The notes: generated from the letters alone by a model not told the origin. Counted from the first letter of the stretch, positions 41,961 through 52,544 are shown. The stretch is DNA of 64,000 nucleotides from Gammaproteobacteria bacterium (GCA_028293765.1 JAQGOG010000007.1:1-64000); one strand, 5' to 3'. Numbers and translations are program-made.

Positions 41961-43880
41961 ATGGATCGTTCTCGTTTACCGTCGGCGGCGTTGGGTCCCT
42001 CGAGACGGCGCTTCGTCCAGGGGCTCGCAAGCGGTGCGCTGGCGATAGCCAGCACGCGTCACTTTCGCTGGGCCGCGGCCGCCGATTCGGCAGCCGGCGA
42101 CGCAGGTGCCATCCTGTCTGGGACTGAATTCAATTTGGAGATTGGCGCACTGCCTGTGAATTTTACCGGTCAGCCGGGAATCGCCACGACTGTAAACGGA
42201 CGACTCCCTGCGCCACTGTTGCGGTGGCGCGAGGGGGACACCATCACGCTGCGAGTGTCCAACCGGTTGTCTGCACCGACCTCCATTCATTGGCATGGCC
42301 TCATCGTCCCCGCCGATATGGATGGCGTGCCAGGGTTGAGCTTCAACGGCATCGGACCGGGCGAGACGTACGTCTACCGCTTCAAAGTCAACCAATCGGG
42401 GACCTACTGGTACCACAGTCATTCGCGGTTCCAGGAACAAACGGGGCTCTATGGCCCCCTCGTGATCGCGCCTCGGCACGGCGAGCGACACCGCGCAGAT
42501 CGAGAACACGTCGTGTTGCTGTCCGAATGGACGGATCTGGACCCCGAGCACATTTACCGAACGCTCAAGCACCAAAGTAGCTACTTCAACTTTCACCAGC
42601 GTACGGTGGGCGATTTCGTCAGCGATGTGCGCAAGCAAGGCTGGAAACCCACACTCGCCAATCGGCGCATGTGGGGACAAATGCGCATGGACCCCACCGA
42701 TCTGGCGGATGTATCCGGTTACGCCTACACGTATCTCATGAACGGCGCCTCCCCGGTTGGCAACTGGACAGGACTGTTTCGGCGCGGCGAGAGGGTGCGG
42801 CTGCGCTTCATCAACGGATCTTCGATGACCTTCTTCGATGTGCGCATTCCGGGGCTGAAGCTGACTGTCGTGGCCGCCGACGGACAGGACGTCGAGCCGG
42901 TCACCGTCGACGAGTTTCGTATTGGGATAGCGGAAGTGTGCGATGTGATCGTGGAGCCTAAGGATGATCGCGCCTACACGATCTTCGCGCAGTCACTCGA
43001 CCGCTCGGGCTATGCACGCGGCACGCTGTCGCCCCAACCTGGCATGCAGGCGGAGGTGCCGCCGCTCGATCCCCGGCCGCTGCTCACCATGATGGATATG
43101 GGTATGGGCATGGCCGGCATGGACATGGGTGGAATGGATATGAGCGGCACGAAGGGCATGGATCACGAGTCGATGCGGGGCATGGGCCAGGGCGGGGGCC
43201 ACATGAAAGGAGCGGAGCAGGGCGGCAGCTCTGCCACGAACTCGGGCTCGAGGCGGGATAAGGATCATCACGACATGGGCAACATGCAGGGCATGGATCA
43301 CGGTGCCATGGCCAAGGGTGATGTCATGAGCGCGGCGCCGCATCACGCGCCCGCCGAGTATGGTCCCAATGTGGACTCACTGGCCATGCAACCGCGGAGC
43401 CGGCTGGACGATCCGGGCGTGGGCCTGCGGAACAACGGCCGTCGCGTGCTGACGTACGCGGACCTGCACACGCTCGGTGGCCCGATCGATCACCGCCAGG
43501 CGGGCCGCGATATCGAGTTGCATCTCACCGGCCACATGGAGCGCTACGTGTGGTCATTCAGCGGCCAGAAGTTCTCGGAGGCGCAGCCCCTGCGCTTCAA
43601 CTATGGCGAGCGTCTGCGCCTGGTACTCGTGAACGACAGCATGATGAATCACCCCATTCACCTCCATGGCATGTGGGGCGAAGTGGAGTCGGAGAAGGGA
43701 GAGTTCCTGGTCCGCAAGCACACCATTACCGTGCAGCCGGGGCAGCGTCTCGCCTATGGGGTCACCGCCGATGCGCTCGGCCGTTGGGCGTATCACTGCC
43801 ATCTCCTGTATCACATGGAGGCGGGCATGTTTCGGGAGGTGCATGTCGAGCGCTCTTCAAAAGAAGGAGCAGGGTCGTGA
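41961..43880 (+). CDS. copA: Copper-resistance multicopper oxidase CopA
   Basis: I chose the ATG after GAGGAATTAGC. The 639-residue precursor has a twin-arginine signal (SRRRFVQGLASGALAIAS) and all four copper motifs: SIHWHGLIVP (about 107-116), YWYHSHSRFQEQTG (about 147-160), HPIHLHGMW (about 570-578) and WAYHCHLLYHMEAGMF (about 612-627). A Met/His-rich segment between about 375 and 455 with repeated MDMG and MDH units is typical of CopA and binds Cu(I). It is a periplasmic oxidase of Cu(I). It overlaps copB (TGATG). Confidence 0.96.
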   Translation: MDRSRLPSAALGPSRRRFVQGLASGALAIASTRHFRWAAAADSAAGDAGAILSGTEFNLEIGALPVNFTGQPGIATTVNGRLPAPLLRWREGDTITLRVSNRLSAPTSIHWHGLIVPADMDGVPGLSFNGIGPGETYVYRFKVNQSGTYWYHSHSRFQEQTGLYGPLVIAPRHGERHRADREHVVLLSEWTDLDPEHIYRTLKHQSSYFNFHQRTVGDFVSDVRKQGWKPTLANRRMWGQMRMDPTDLADVSGYAYTYLMNGASPVGNWTGLFRRGERVRLRFINGSSMTFFDVRIPGLKLTVVAADGQDVEPVTVDEFRIGIAEVCDVIVEPKDDRAYTIFAQSLDRSGYARGTLSPQPGMQAEVPPLDPRPLLTMMDMGMGMAGMDMGGMDMSGTKGMDHESMRGMGQGGGHMKGAEQGGSSATNSGSRRDKDHHDMGNMQGMDHGAMAKGDVMSAAPHHAPAEYGPNVDSLAMQPRSRLDDPGVGLRNNGRRVLTYADLHTLGGPIDHRQAGRDIELHLTGHMERYVWSFSGQKFSEAQPLRFNYGERLRLVLVNDSMMNHPIHLHGMWGEVESEKGEFLVRKHTITVQPGQRLAYGVTADALGRWAYHCHLLYHMEAGMFREVHVERSSKEGAGS

Positions 43881-44773
43881 TGCCCCGCGTGAAGCTCGCC
43901 GTGCTATACGGCGCGTTGGGGCTCTCGGCCGGCTCATTCGCTTTGGGCGATGAGCCTCAACAATCGGCCTCTCACCCGCAACATGATCCATCGCAAAGCT
44001 CCGCACCGCAACCGCCCGCCGGGCCGATGCCCAACGACCAGGACAATTCGAGCGAAGCGGCTCACGTGCCACCTGATCCGCCGCAACATCCGATGGGCAA
44101 TATGACCTACCCACAGATGGCGGCGCTGATGCAAATGAATGACAGACAGCGCACGGGCATGGTGCTCTTTGATCAGCTCGAGTGGCGCAACACCGCCGCA
44201 GGCGATGCCGCAGCCTGGGATGCCGAAGGCTGGTATGGCGGGGATTACAACAAGGTCTGGCTGAGATCAGAAGGCGAACGCGTCGGCGGCAGCACGCAGA
44301 ACGCCCGCGCCGATCTGTTGTGGGACCATGTCTTCGCGCGCTGGTGGAGCGTGCAGGCTGGGGGACGCCAGGATTTCGGCGCAGGCCCGGGGCGCACTTG
44401 GGCAGCGATCGGCGTTCAGGGACTTGCGCCCTATTGGTTCAACACCGAGGCGACGTTCTATGTCGGTGAGCAAGGGCGCACGGCCGTGAGGCTCAAGACC
44501 GAATATGAATTGCTCTGCACACAGCGGCTGATTCTGCAACCGGAAGGCGAGGCCAATTTGTACGGCAAAGCCGATCCCGCGCGTCAACTGGGCTCTGGCT
44601 TGTCCGATCTCGAGATCGGCTTGCGTCTTCGTTACGAGGTGCGGCGGGAGTTCGCACCCTACATTGGCGTCGTTTGGTCACGCCAATTCGGGGGAACCGC
44701 AGATCGCGTACGACAGTCCGGCGGGGACCCGAGTGATGTGCAGTTCGTCGTGGGCCTGCGTGCGTGGTTTTAG
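43880..44773 (+). CDS. copB: Copper-resistance outer membrane protein CopB
   Basis: I start at the ATG that overlaps the copA stop. The 297-residue precursor has a signal peptide ending near SFALGDEP, a short Pro/His/Gln-rich segment and the CopB beta-barrel (VLFDQLEWRNTAAGDAAAWDAEGWYGGDYNKVWL near 95-130, ending in VVGLRAWF with a terminal Phe). CopB is an outer-membrane copper-binding porin that works with CopA. Confidence 0.95.
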   Translation: MPRVKLAVLYGALGLSAGSFALGDEPQQSASHPQHDPSQSSAPQPPAGPMPNDQDNSSEAAHVPPDPPQHPMGNMTYPQMAALMQMNDRQRTGMVLFDQLEWRNTAAGDAAAWDAEGWYGGDYNKVWLRSEGERVGGSTQNARADLLWDHVFARWWSVQAGGRQDFGAGPGRTWAAIGVQGLAPYWFNTEATFYVGEQGRTAVRLKTEYELLCTQRLILQPEGEANLYGKADPARQLGSGLSDLEIGLRLRYEVRREFAPYIGVVWSRQFGGTADRVRQSGGDPSDVQFVVGLRAWF

Positions 44774-44970
44774 CGGAGCAAGAACTTGCCCGGCGCTGGG
44801 TCGAACTGCGAGGCACGCGCCCCGGGGCCGACGTTCACCGTATCCGCCGAGCATTCAAGACGAAAGCCTCGTGCCTCTCAATGTGTGAAAGGCTGCAACT
44901 ACACGTTCGCGGATTCGCGCGGGGCCACGGCCAGGAGCTACCTGCGCCCGGCTGCGCTAAGCTCATTGGC

Positions 44971-46677
44971 ATGAACCATATGAGAGCTCCTCGATCGCTG
45001 GCCTGTGCGCGCCTCCTTTTTGCCGTTTTTGTATTGCCCTTTGTGCAGGCCGGTGCCCAGAGTCCGTCCACTCCCGCTGGCGACCCGACTGTCGCGGAAG
45101 TCGCGGATGGAAAGCTGCGCGGTGTTCAGTATGGGGCGGGCGTAGTCTTCAAAGGCATTCCCTTTGCCCGCCCACCGGTGGGTGAGCTTCGATGGCGGGA
45201 ACCGCAGCCCGTCGTACCATGGTCCGGTGTGCGGGACGCGACCCAACCGGGCAGTGCGTGCACTCAGGTCAGCACCGGTCTCAATGGATTCGTGGCGCCC
45301 CTGGCGCAAGCCTACGGCGCACCCTATCAGGGGGAGTCAGTGCAGTCGTCTGAGGACTGTCTATACCTCAACGTCTGGGTGCCGGCCTGGCCCACGCAAA
45401 GTGCTTTGCCAGTCATGGTCTGGCTACATGGCGGCGCAAATATGGCTGGCAGCGGATCCCAGTCTACCTATGATGGGCAAGCGCTGGTGTCGCACGGTGT
45501 CGTGCTCGTCACGATCAACTACCGCCTGGGAGTGTTCGGATTTTTCAGCCACCCCGAGCTGAGCGCGGAATCAGTCCATCACAGCTCCGGCAACTATGGG
45601 TTGCTCGACCAACTCGCCGCGCTGGAGTGGGTGCGGAAGAATATCAGCCGTTTTGGTGGCGACCCCCAAAATGTCACGCTGTTTGGCGAGTCGGCAGGCG
45701 CCATCGACGCGGGTTTGCTGATCACTTCACCGCTCTCCTCGGGACTCTTCAGACGTGTGATCTCCGAGAGTGGCCCTACATTCGGAGTGGGCTCAGCGCG
45801 CACTCTCGCGGAAGCTGAATCCATCGGAGCGGCGATCGGCCGGGCCGCACCGGGCCACTTCAGTTCGACGTTGCAGAACCTTCGCGGACTGCCGGCTGCG
45901 CAGATGGCGGAGCTCGCCGACCAGGTGTTGAAGGCTCACTTCCAGGACGTTGGCTCGGCGCCCCTTGTCGTAGACGGGTGGGTCCTGCCACGATCGCCAC
46001 AAGCGGCCTTGGCCAAGGGTGCGATCTCGAGAGTCGACCTTCTCGTGGGGCTGAACGGACGCGAATTGAGCGCGTTCCGCGTTGGCGCTGCGGCAAGGCA
46101 AACCCCGAAGACAGACAACGGCGGCGGCGCTCGTCAAGCGATTGGCAGACTGGCAGACGCGGCGGCGCCACTCTATGGAGCTTGGACCGATCCAGCGATC
46201 GCCTGGTATCTAACCAAGGCGCTCATTCATCGAGACGCGGCGATCGACCAGGCGAGTAATGACATGCTGGTAGCGTGCCCGTTGGGCGCCATGGCGACTC
46301 TGCTGCTCGCGTCAGGGCAGAAGGCGTTCGTCTACCGCTTTGACCGCACGATTCCGGGCAAGGGAGCAGCCACTCTCGGGGCCTTCCATAGCCTGGAAAT
46401 CCCCTACGTTTTTCGTGCGTTCGAGGATCCGAGTTGGCGCTGGCTGCCGTTCACGAGCGCAGACTCGCAACTGTCCGCTGCGATCCAGGCTTACTGGACC
46501 CAGTTTGCCAAGACCGGCAATCCCAATTCGGCCGGCTTGCCGAACTGGCCTGCCTGGAACAATGACGCTGAGCCATTCCTCGAGATGGGCACCGGCGCCG
46601 ACCTGGCAGCTCAACGCGGCTTTTCGCCCACGTTCTGCCACCTTTCACCGGATCGCTTGAGGGAGCGACTTGAGTAG
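44971..46677 (+). CDS. Secreted type-B carboxylesterase
   Basis: I chose the ATG that gives a signal peptide (LLFAVFVLPFVQAGAQS). The 568-residue protein has the type-B carboxylesterase features: FKGIPFARPPVGELRW (about 52-67), SEDCLYLNVWVP with its disulfide Cys, LHGGANMAGS oxyanion region and nucleophile GESAGAID (Ser near 235). The His appears in GAFHSLEIPYVF. It should hydrolyse carboxyl esters in the periplasm or outside. It follows the copper genes by about 200 bp and belongs functionally with the esterases further right. Confidence 0.93.
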   Translation: MNHMRAPRSLACARLLFAVFVLPFVQAGAQSPSTPAGDPTVAEVADGKLRGVQYGAGVVFKGIPFARPPVGELRWREPQPVVPWSGVRDATQPGSACTQVSTGLNGFVAPLAQAYGAPYQGESVQSSEDCLYLNVWVPAWPTQSALPVMVWLHGGANMAGSGSQSTYDGQALVSHGVVLVTINYRLGVFGFFSHPELSAESVHHSSGNYGLLDQLAALEWVRKNISRFGGDPQNVTLFGESAGAIDAGLLITSPLSSGLFRRVISESGPTFGVGSARTLAEAESIGAAIGRAAPGHFSSTLQNLRGLPAAQMAELADQVLKAHFQDVGSAPLVVDGWVLPRSPQAALAKGAISRVDLLVGLNGRELSAFRVGAAARQTPKTDNGGGARQAIGRLADAAAPLYGAWTDPAIAWYLTKALIHRDAAIDQASNDMLVACPLGAMATLLLASGQKAFVYRFDRTIPGKGAATLGAFHSLEIPYVFRAFEDPSWRWLPFTSADSQLSAAIQAYWTQFAKTGNPNSAGLPNWPAWNNDAEPFLEMGTGADLAAQRGFSPTFCHLSPDRLRERLE

Positions 46678-46906
46678 CATTTGGGAGTGCGCTACCACTG
46701 CCATGATCCTTCCCCCGGATGACGCTTCAAGCACGCTCGGAAGTCCTCGCCGTGTCATGCAGGTAGCTGATTAGATTAAATTTTGTCACTATCCCGCGAA
46801 CACCTGCACCGGGGTGGTGGTGCGGATGCCCTGCATGGGATGACTTGTCCGACTGAGAGTACAATGGGCGCAGATTGCGGACGGACCTGAACGTTGAAGG
46901 GGGAGC

Positions 46907-47710
46907 ATGGGGCGAGGCTCGACCAGGAAATCCGGCGACCGAAAACGTGCGGTGGAAAGTACCGCATTTGAGCCGGACTATCGGGCGCTCGTCGCAGCGG
47001 CCGGTGATGTGATTTATACACTGGATCTCCAAGGCCGCTTCACGTCAGTGAATCCGGCGGCGTTGCGTGTGTTCGAGTGCGAACCACAGGAAATGATCGG
47101 ACGCGACTTCGTGGAGATCCTCACGCCAGAGAGCGCCGAAAATGCGCGCCGGCATTTTCAACAAGGCTTGCTCGGGACCGAGAACACTCCGTTTTTTGAC
47201 GTCGAGGCACGCGCGAAATCCGGCCGTGTCATCCATCTCGAAGTGCGGGCCGGCAACCTGTATCAGAACGGGGCGTGCATCGGCCGACAAGGCATCGCGC
47301 GCGACATCAGCGAGTTGAAAGCGCTACAAGCGCAAGTCGCCGAAAAATCGGCGCGCATCGCGTTGCTCGAGGAGCGCACTCGGATTGCGTTGGGGCTGTA
47401 CTCGCGAATCGCTGGGCTGGCTCGCCACGATGCGAGCGACGGCGCGTCGCCAGAGGCGTCGTTGCGACACGTGCAAGTCGCCATGCTGCATGCGAGCGGC
47501 GAAAAAATAGGCTTGACGTCTCTCGACCTGCATGTGCTGGAGCTGCTGTCGAAGGGGCGCTCCAGCCGCGAGATTGCGCTACACGTGCACCGCAGTCCGC
47601 ACACCGTCAAGGATCACGTCAAGAAAATCATGCAGCGACTCGGCGCCACGCGGCGTGCCGAGCTGGTGGCAACCGCGCTCGGTCTCGGCCTGATTCCGGG
47701 CGAAAGTTGA
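46907..47710 (+). CDS. PAS-LuxR transcriptional regulator
   Basis: The 267-residue protein has an N-terminal PAS domain (ALVAAAGDVIYTLDLQGRFTSVNPAALRVFECE, about 27-60) ending in GIARDISELKALQ. A short coiled coil and a C-terminal LuxR-type HTH (LTSLDLHVLELLSKGRSSREIALHVHRSPHTVKDHVKKIM, about 200-240) follow. No receiver domain is present, so the PAS domain is the likely input. It starts after AAGGGGGAGC and lies upstream of the second TonB receptor gene, a plausible target. Confidence 0.92.
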   Translation: MGRGSTRKSGDRKRAVESTAFEPDYRALVAAAGDVIYTLDLQGRFTSVNPAALRVFECEPQEMIGRDFVEILTPESAENARRHFQQGLLGTENTPFFDVEARAKSGRVIHLEVRAGNLYQNGACIGRQGIARDISELKALQAQVAEKSARIALLEERTRIALGLYSRIAGLARHDASDGASPEASLRHVQVAMLHASGEKIGLTSLDLHVLELLSKGRSSREIALHVHRSPHTVKDHVKKIMQRLGATRRAELVATALGLGLIPGES

Positions 47711-48093
47711 ACGATTTCGAAAACAAGCGTCGATCGGCAACGATCCCGATACGCACGCATTCCTGACCGCGCGGAATTCTCCGCCCCCCCCAGTCGGGGG
47801 TGAAATGCCTCCTTTCTAGTGATTGCCCGAGCCCTTAGCCGAAGCGGACACTACCTTCCAGTAGAACCCGGCGCCGCGCCAGAGACGGCAGCAGACCGGA
47901 TCGACCGCAACACAGGCTCGACGAGGGGGAATTCCAGGCGCACTGCACGACCACCGGCCTGGGTCCGGTTTGGCGAATGTTTGCGCCCATTCGCTTGCGC
48001 GCAATCTCACGTAACACCGGCATGCGGCTTGCCGAAGCCTTCGTCGTGCGCACACGCTTTATAGACAGAACTGAATTGGTTGGGGGGGATGCG
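47711..48093 (+). other. Upstream region of the second TonB receptor gene
   Basis: No gene seen. The stretch holds a run of eight C at 47784-47791 followed by AGTC and five G, a small GC hairpin. Frames open into the receptor gene from 47977, but a signal peptide and GGGGGG ribosome-like site place the start at 48094. Confidence 0.4.
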
Positions 48094-50862
48094 ATGAAGA
48101 GAATGGTCCTGCATACGGTCCTGTTCACGATGCTGTTGTCGAGGCACGCGATTGCGCAGGAGGCGACCTCAGTCGAGGAAATAGTCGTCACCGGTTCGCG
48201 CATCGTGCACGATGGCTCGCAGGCGCCCACTCCGGTCACCGTGGTTTCCGCCGACCAGCTGCAACTCGCCTCGCCGGGACCGATCGGAGTAGCCCTGAAT
48301 CAGCTCCCGGAATTTCGCGGTTCGACGGGACCCCAGACGGGTGGCGTCTCTTCCACAGGGCCGAACTCGGGCAGCTTCCTCAATCTGCGCGGGCTGGGTA
48401 TTCAGCGCACCCTGGTGCTGCTCGATGACCGCCGCGCCGCACCTTCTGCCCTGCTCGGTGTGACGGACACCAACCTGTTACCCCAGGAGTTGATCAAGCG
48501 CGTCGACATCGTGACCGGCGGCGCGTCGGCCGCTTATGGTTCGGATGCCGTGTCGGGCGTCGTCAACTTCGTACTGGACACGGATTTCCAGGGACTCAAG
48601 GGCAGCCTCCAGGGCGGTACTTCGACGCACGGCGATGCGGATTCCGGCAAGCTCACTCTGACCGGTGGCAGCAGCTTTGCCGGTGGCAAGGGCAATGTCG
48701 TATTCAGCGGCTCCTATTACGACAGCTCCGGCATTGACGCGACCGATCGGGGCTGGTCGAACCGGCAATGGGGTCTGCTTGCGAGCCCGACCAATCCAGC
48801 GCTGTTGCAGCACCAGTCCAACGTGGTCATCGGCAGCGCGACGGGCGGCGGCGTGATCGTCAGTCCGCCGTTCGCAGGCACTCAGTTCGGTCCTGGTGGG
48901 GTGCCGATGCCTTACAACCGCGGTACGAACAACACCTTCCTGAATCAGGTCGGTGGCGATGGCGCCTGGCCCTATACCAACCTCCTGGCCGACGTCACCA
49001 CCAAGAGCCTGTTTGCTCACGTGAAATACGATCTGACGTCATCGCTCCAGGTGTTCGGCGAAGCCGCGTTTGGTGAAGCGCACAACCGGTACCGGCAGGT
49101 CCAGCAATACCAGATAGTGGGGCTGAACGGCCTGACGATTTTGAGCGGCAATCCATTCATACCCGCGGCCATCCAGCAGCAGATGACGGCCCTCCACGTT
49201 CCGGGCTTCCTGATGGGGCGCCTGGATACCGATCTCGGTAGCCCTTCAACCGCCGATGCGCTCAACGACACATACAACGTCGTGGCAGGCCTCAAGTTCG
49301 ATGTCGGCGGTGGGTGGACTATCGATGGCTACTACGAGCACGGCCAGAACCGACAACGCATCGATACTGAAAACAACCTCAACTACGAACATCTGTACGC
49401 GGCGGCCGACGCGGTCGTCAGTCCGGCCGACGGCGCCACCGTCTGCCGCGTCACCCTGACCAATCCTGGCCTCTATCCGGGCTGCGTGCCCATCAACCTG
49501 TTCGGTCAAGGCTCGCCCTCGAAGGCCGCCAGCGCGTACGTGCTCGGCACGTCGTCCTACGTCACGAGGCTCAAGCAGGACGTCGTCTCAGCCAGCGTGC
49601 GCGGCGAGCCGTTCTCGACCTGGGCGGGGCCAGTGGCGGTTGGTGGCGGCGCCGAATATCGCCGCGAGCAGGTCGATCAGACCTCGGACCCGATTTCCCA
49701 GCAGATCAACACCGCCACCGGTATTCGCGGTTTTCCCGCCACGCTGGCTGGCGGTCTGGGGGGTTGGGAGCTGACCAACGCGCAGCCCGTCAGTGGTAGT
49801 TACTACATCAAGGAAGCCTTCTTCGAAACGCTCGTACCGTTGGCCCACGATCTGCCGGGCGCCCGCGCGTTGGACCTGAATGCCGGCGTGCGGTACGCCG
49901 ACTACAGCACCAGCGGCGGCGTGACGAGCTGGAAGGTCGGCCTGACCTGGAAACCAGTTGACGACGTACGGCTGCGTGCAACGCGCTCGCGCGACATCCG
50001 CGCGCCGAACATCGCCGAGCTGTTTGCGGGGTCGATGGAGGGACAGACCGCGGTACTCGATCGTCAGAACAACAATGCCAGCACGCCAATCATCACCAAC
50101 GCGATCGGCAACTCCCGTCTGAAACCTGAGATAGCGGACACGTTCACCGGCGGGCTCGTCTACCAGCCGGCATGGCTGCCTGGATTCTCGGCCTCAGCGG
50201 ACTATTACAGAATCGATCTGAAGGGCGCCATCGCCACCTTGACCGCGCAGCAGACCGTCGACGAATGCGCGGCCGGCGCCAGCGGCGCCTGTGCCGACAT
50301 CCAGCGCAACAGTGCCGGCGCAATCAGCCGAGTCGATCTGCCGAATTTGAATCTCGACGGCTTGCAGACCAGCGGCGTCGATTTCGAGCTCGGCTACCGA
50401 GCGCCCGTGTCGCTGGGCGATCTGCGGCTGCGGGCGATCGCAAGCTACCTGCAGAGATTTGCAACGCAGGTGCCGGGGGCGCCCACGATCGACCGCGCCG
50501 GAGAAGTCGGTCTGTCGGCAAATCCCCGCTGGTCCGGTAACATCAACGCGACCTATGCGGTGGGTTCCTTCCGCGCCTTCGTGCAGGAGCGGGTCATCGG
50601 GTCGGGTACGTACGACGCCACAAAAGTCACCGGCGTCACCATCGACAACAACCGCATTGGCGCCGTCTTCTATACCGACATGACGCTCGGCTATGTCATG
50701 GACGAGAAGGCGAAATACCAGGTGTTCCTGACCGTCAACAACCTCTTGAATCGCGATCCACCCGCCATTCCGACGGGTGCTCTCATCTTTTTTCCGACCA
50801 ACACCTCGCTCTACGACGTGGTCGGCCGATATTTCACGCTCGGTGTCAAAGCTAGATTCTAA
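48094..50862 (+). CDS. TonB-dependent outer membrane receptor (no STN domain)
   Basis: I start at the ATG giving the signal peptide MVLHTVLFTMLLSRHAIAQ. The 922-residue precursor has a TonB-box region SVEEIVVTGSRI just after cleavage, a plug (TPVTVVSADQLQ, LRGLGIQRTLVLLDDRR, VTGGASAAYGSDAVSGVVNF, about 35-160) and a barrel ending in YFTLGVKARF. It belongs to the same broad class as the receptor at 33689 but has no STN domain, so it is not coupled to a FecR. Neighbouring exported hydrolases and acyl-CoA ligases suggest import of an ester, peptide or lipid breakdown product. Confidence 0.95.
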   Translation: MKRMVLHTVLFTMLLSRHAIAQEATSVEEIVVTGSRIVHDGSQAPTPVTVVSADQLQLASPGPIGVALNQLPEFRGSTGPQTGGVSSTGPNSGSFLNLRGLGIQRTLVLLDDRRAAPSALLGVTDTNLLPQELIKRVDIVTGGASAAYGSDAVSGVVNFVLDTDFQGLKGSLQGGTSTHGDADSGKLTLTGGSSFAGGKGNVVFSGSYYDSSGIDATDRGWSNRQWGLLASPTNPALLQHQSNVVIGSATGGGVIVSPPFAGTQFGPGGVPMPYNRGTNNTFLNQVGGDGAWPYTNLLADVTTKSLFAHVKYDLTSSLQVFGEAAFGEAHNRYRQVQQYQIVGLNGLTILSGNPFIPAAIQQQMTALHVPGFLMGRLDTDLGSPSTADALNDTYNVVAGLKFDVGGGWTIDGYYEHGQNRQRIDTENNLNYEHLYAAADAVVSPADGATVCRVTLTNPGLYPGCVPINLFGQGSPSKAASAYVLGTSSYVTRLKQDVVSASVRGEPFSTWAGPVAVGGGAEYRREQVDQTSDPISQQINTATGIRGFPATLAGGLGGWELTNAQPVSGSYYIKEAFFETLVPLAHDLPGARALDLNAGVRYADYSTSGGVTSWKVGLTWKPVDDVRLRATRSRDIRAPNIAELFAGSMEGQTAVLDRQNNNASTPIITNAIGNSRLKPEIADTFTGGLVYQPAWLPGFSASADYYRIDLKGAIATLTAQQTVDECAAGASGACADIQRNSAGAISRVDLPNLNLDGLQTSGVDFELGYRAPVSLGDLRLRAIASYLQRFATQVPGAPTIDRAGEVGLSANPRWSGNINATYAVGSFRAFVQERVIGSGTYDATKVTGVTIDNNRIGAVFYTDMTLGYVMDEKAKYQVFLTVNNLLNRDPPAIPTGALIFFPTNTSLYDVVGRYFTLGVKARF

Positions 50863-50912
50863 AGGAGCGGGCTCTTGCCGCGCCTGCGCATCCATACAGG
50901 AAACCCGGTCCC

Positions 50913-52529
50913 ATGCAAGGATTGATGCAACCCTGGCCGTTGACGGTCGATCGCATTCTCGATCACGCGTGCCGCTGGCACGGCGAGCGTGAAATTGTCA
51001 CGCGGTCGGTTGCGGGACCCATCGTGCGCACCAGCTACGCGCGTTTGCATGACCGCGCGCAGCGATTGTCGAATGCGCTGTTAGGGTGGGGCGTGCAGCG
51101 CGGCGATCGCGTTGGGACGCTCGCCTGGAATACGGCACGACACATGGAGGTGTGGTACGCAAGCATGGGCATCGGCGCCGTCTGCCATACCTTGAATCCA
51201 CGCCTGCATCCCCAGCAGCTCGCTTACATCATCAACCATGCCGAAGACCGGATCATCTTCGCCGACGCCACCTTTGTGCCGTTGCTGGAAGCTTTGCTCG
51301 CCGCCTGCCCGAAAGTCGAGCACGTGGTGTGGATGGGCGACGGCGCCGAGCCGCCGGCGACACGGATTGCGGGACTCAGCGCGTACGAACCGCTGCTCGC
51401 CGCACATGCGCCCGCCAGCTGGGGCGGCTTCGATGAGAACACAGCTGCTGGACTTTGCTACACCAGCGGCACCACCGGTGAGCCGAAGGGCGTGCTGTAT
51501 TCGCATCGCTCGAATTTCATCCACACATTTCTGACCTTGCAGCACGACATCATCGGCCTGTCGGCGCGTGACGTCGTGCTGCCCATCGTGCCGATGTTTC
51601 ACGCCAACGCTTGGGGTCTTGCATTCTCCGCGCCAGCGGCCGGCGCCAAGCTGGTGATGCCTGGTGCCCGGATGGACGGCGCAGCGATTCACGAACTGAT
51701 CGAGACCGAAGGTGTGACGTTCTCGGCGGCGGTGCCGACGGTTTGGCAGATGTTACTGCAACATCTGCTCGCAACGGGTGGCAAGCTGACGACGCTCAAG
51801 CGCGTGGTGATCGGTGGCGCCGCCTGTCCGGAAAATCTGATTCGCGGTTTTCACGAACATTTTGGCGTGGAAGTCGTGCATGGCTGGGGCATGACCGAGA
51901 TGTCGCCGCTCGGTACGGTTGGCGCGCCGACTGCCGAACTTGCGCAACTGCCTTTCGAGGCTCAACTGCCGCAGCGTCTCAAGCAGGGCCGGGTGCCGCT
52001 GGGCGTCGATTTGAAGCTCGTCGACGATGCCGGGCAACCGGTGGCGCATGATGGCGCGGCCTACGGGCACCTTTTGGCGCGGGGCGCTGCAGTGGCTGCG
52101 GCGTATTTCAGACGCGACGATGCAATCCTGGACGCCGATGGCTGGTTCGACACCGGTGATATCGCGACGATCGATGCTCATGGCTACATGCAGATCACGG
52201 ACCGTGCCAAGGACTTGATCAAGTCCGGCGGCGAGTGGATCAGCTCGATCGAAATTGAGAATATCGCCGCGGGTCACCCGAAGGCTGCCTTGGCCGCCGT
52301 CATCGGCCGCCCGGATCCGAAATGGGGCGAGCGCCCCTTGCTGCTCGTGCAGCTGAAGGAGGGCGAGATGGCCACGGCGGACGAGATGCTCGCCTTTCTC
52401 GAGAATCGTATTGCCAAGTGGTGGACTCCCGACGAGGTGTTGTTCGTCACACACATACCGCTGGGCCCGACTGGCAAGATCGACAAAAAGGCGCTACGTG
52501 TCGCGTATGGCGCCGTCGCTCCGGCGTAG
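50913..52529 (+). CDS. Fatty-acid/medium-chain acyl-CoA ligase (AMP-binding)
   Basis: The 538-residue protein is an ANL-superfamily ligase: P-loop CYTSGTTGEPKGVLYSHRSN (about 182-201), GWGMTEMSPLGT (about 322-333), WFDTGDIATIDAHGYMQITDRAKDLIKSGGE (about 410-440) and the C-terminal catalytic Lys in GPTGKIDKKALR. It resembles AlkK-like medium/long-chain ligases. It should activate a carboxylic acid as its CoA thioester in the cytosol. It starts after AGGAAA, 50 bp behind the TonB receptor. Confidence 0.93.
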   Translation: MQGLMQPWPLTVDRILDHACRWHGEREIVTRSVAGPIVRTSYARLHDRAQRLSNALLGWGVQRGDRVGTLAWNTARHMEVWYASMGIGAVCHTLNPRLHPQQLAYIINHAEDRIIFADATFVPLLEALLAACPKVEHVVWMGDGAEPPATRIAGLSAYEPLLAAHAPASWGGFDENTAAGLCYTSGTTGEPKGVLYSHRSNFIHTFLTLQHDIIGLSARDVVLPIVPMFHANAWGLAFSAPAAGAKLVMPGARMDGAAIHELIETEGVTFSAAVPTVWQMLLQHLLATGGKLTTLKRVVIGGAACPENLIRGFHEHFGVEVVHGWGMTEMSPLGTVGAPTAELAQLPFEAQLPQRLKQGRVPLGVDLKLVDDAGQPVAHDGAAYGHLLARGAAVAAAYFRRDDAILDADGWFDTGDIATIDAHGYMQITDRAKDLIKSGGEWISSIEIENIAAGHPKAALAAVIGRPDPKWGERPLLLVQLKEGEMATADEMLAFLENRIAKWWTPDEVLFVTHIPLGPTGKIDKKALRVAYGAVAPA

Positions 52530-52544
52530 GCGCCTGGCCCGGAT

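Noticed and set aside
43085-43330. Repeated ATGGA/GGCATG units that look like a DNA repeat array
   Set aside because: They encode the Met/His-rich segment normal for CopA, so this is protein-level repetition and not a separate repeat element.
47784-47800. C8-AGTC-G5 hairpin as a terminator of the PAS-LuxR gene
   Set aside because: The stem is only five pairs, no U-tract follows, and it may equally be part of the promoter region of the next gene.
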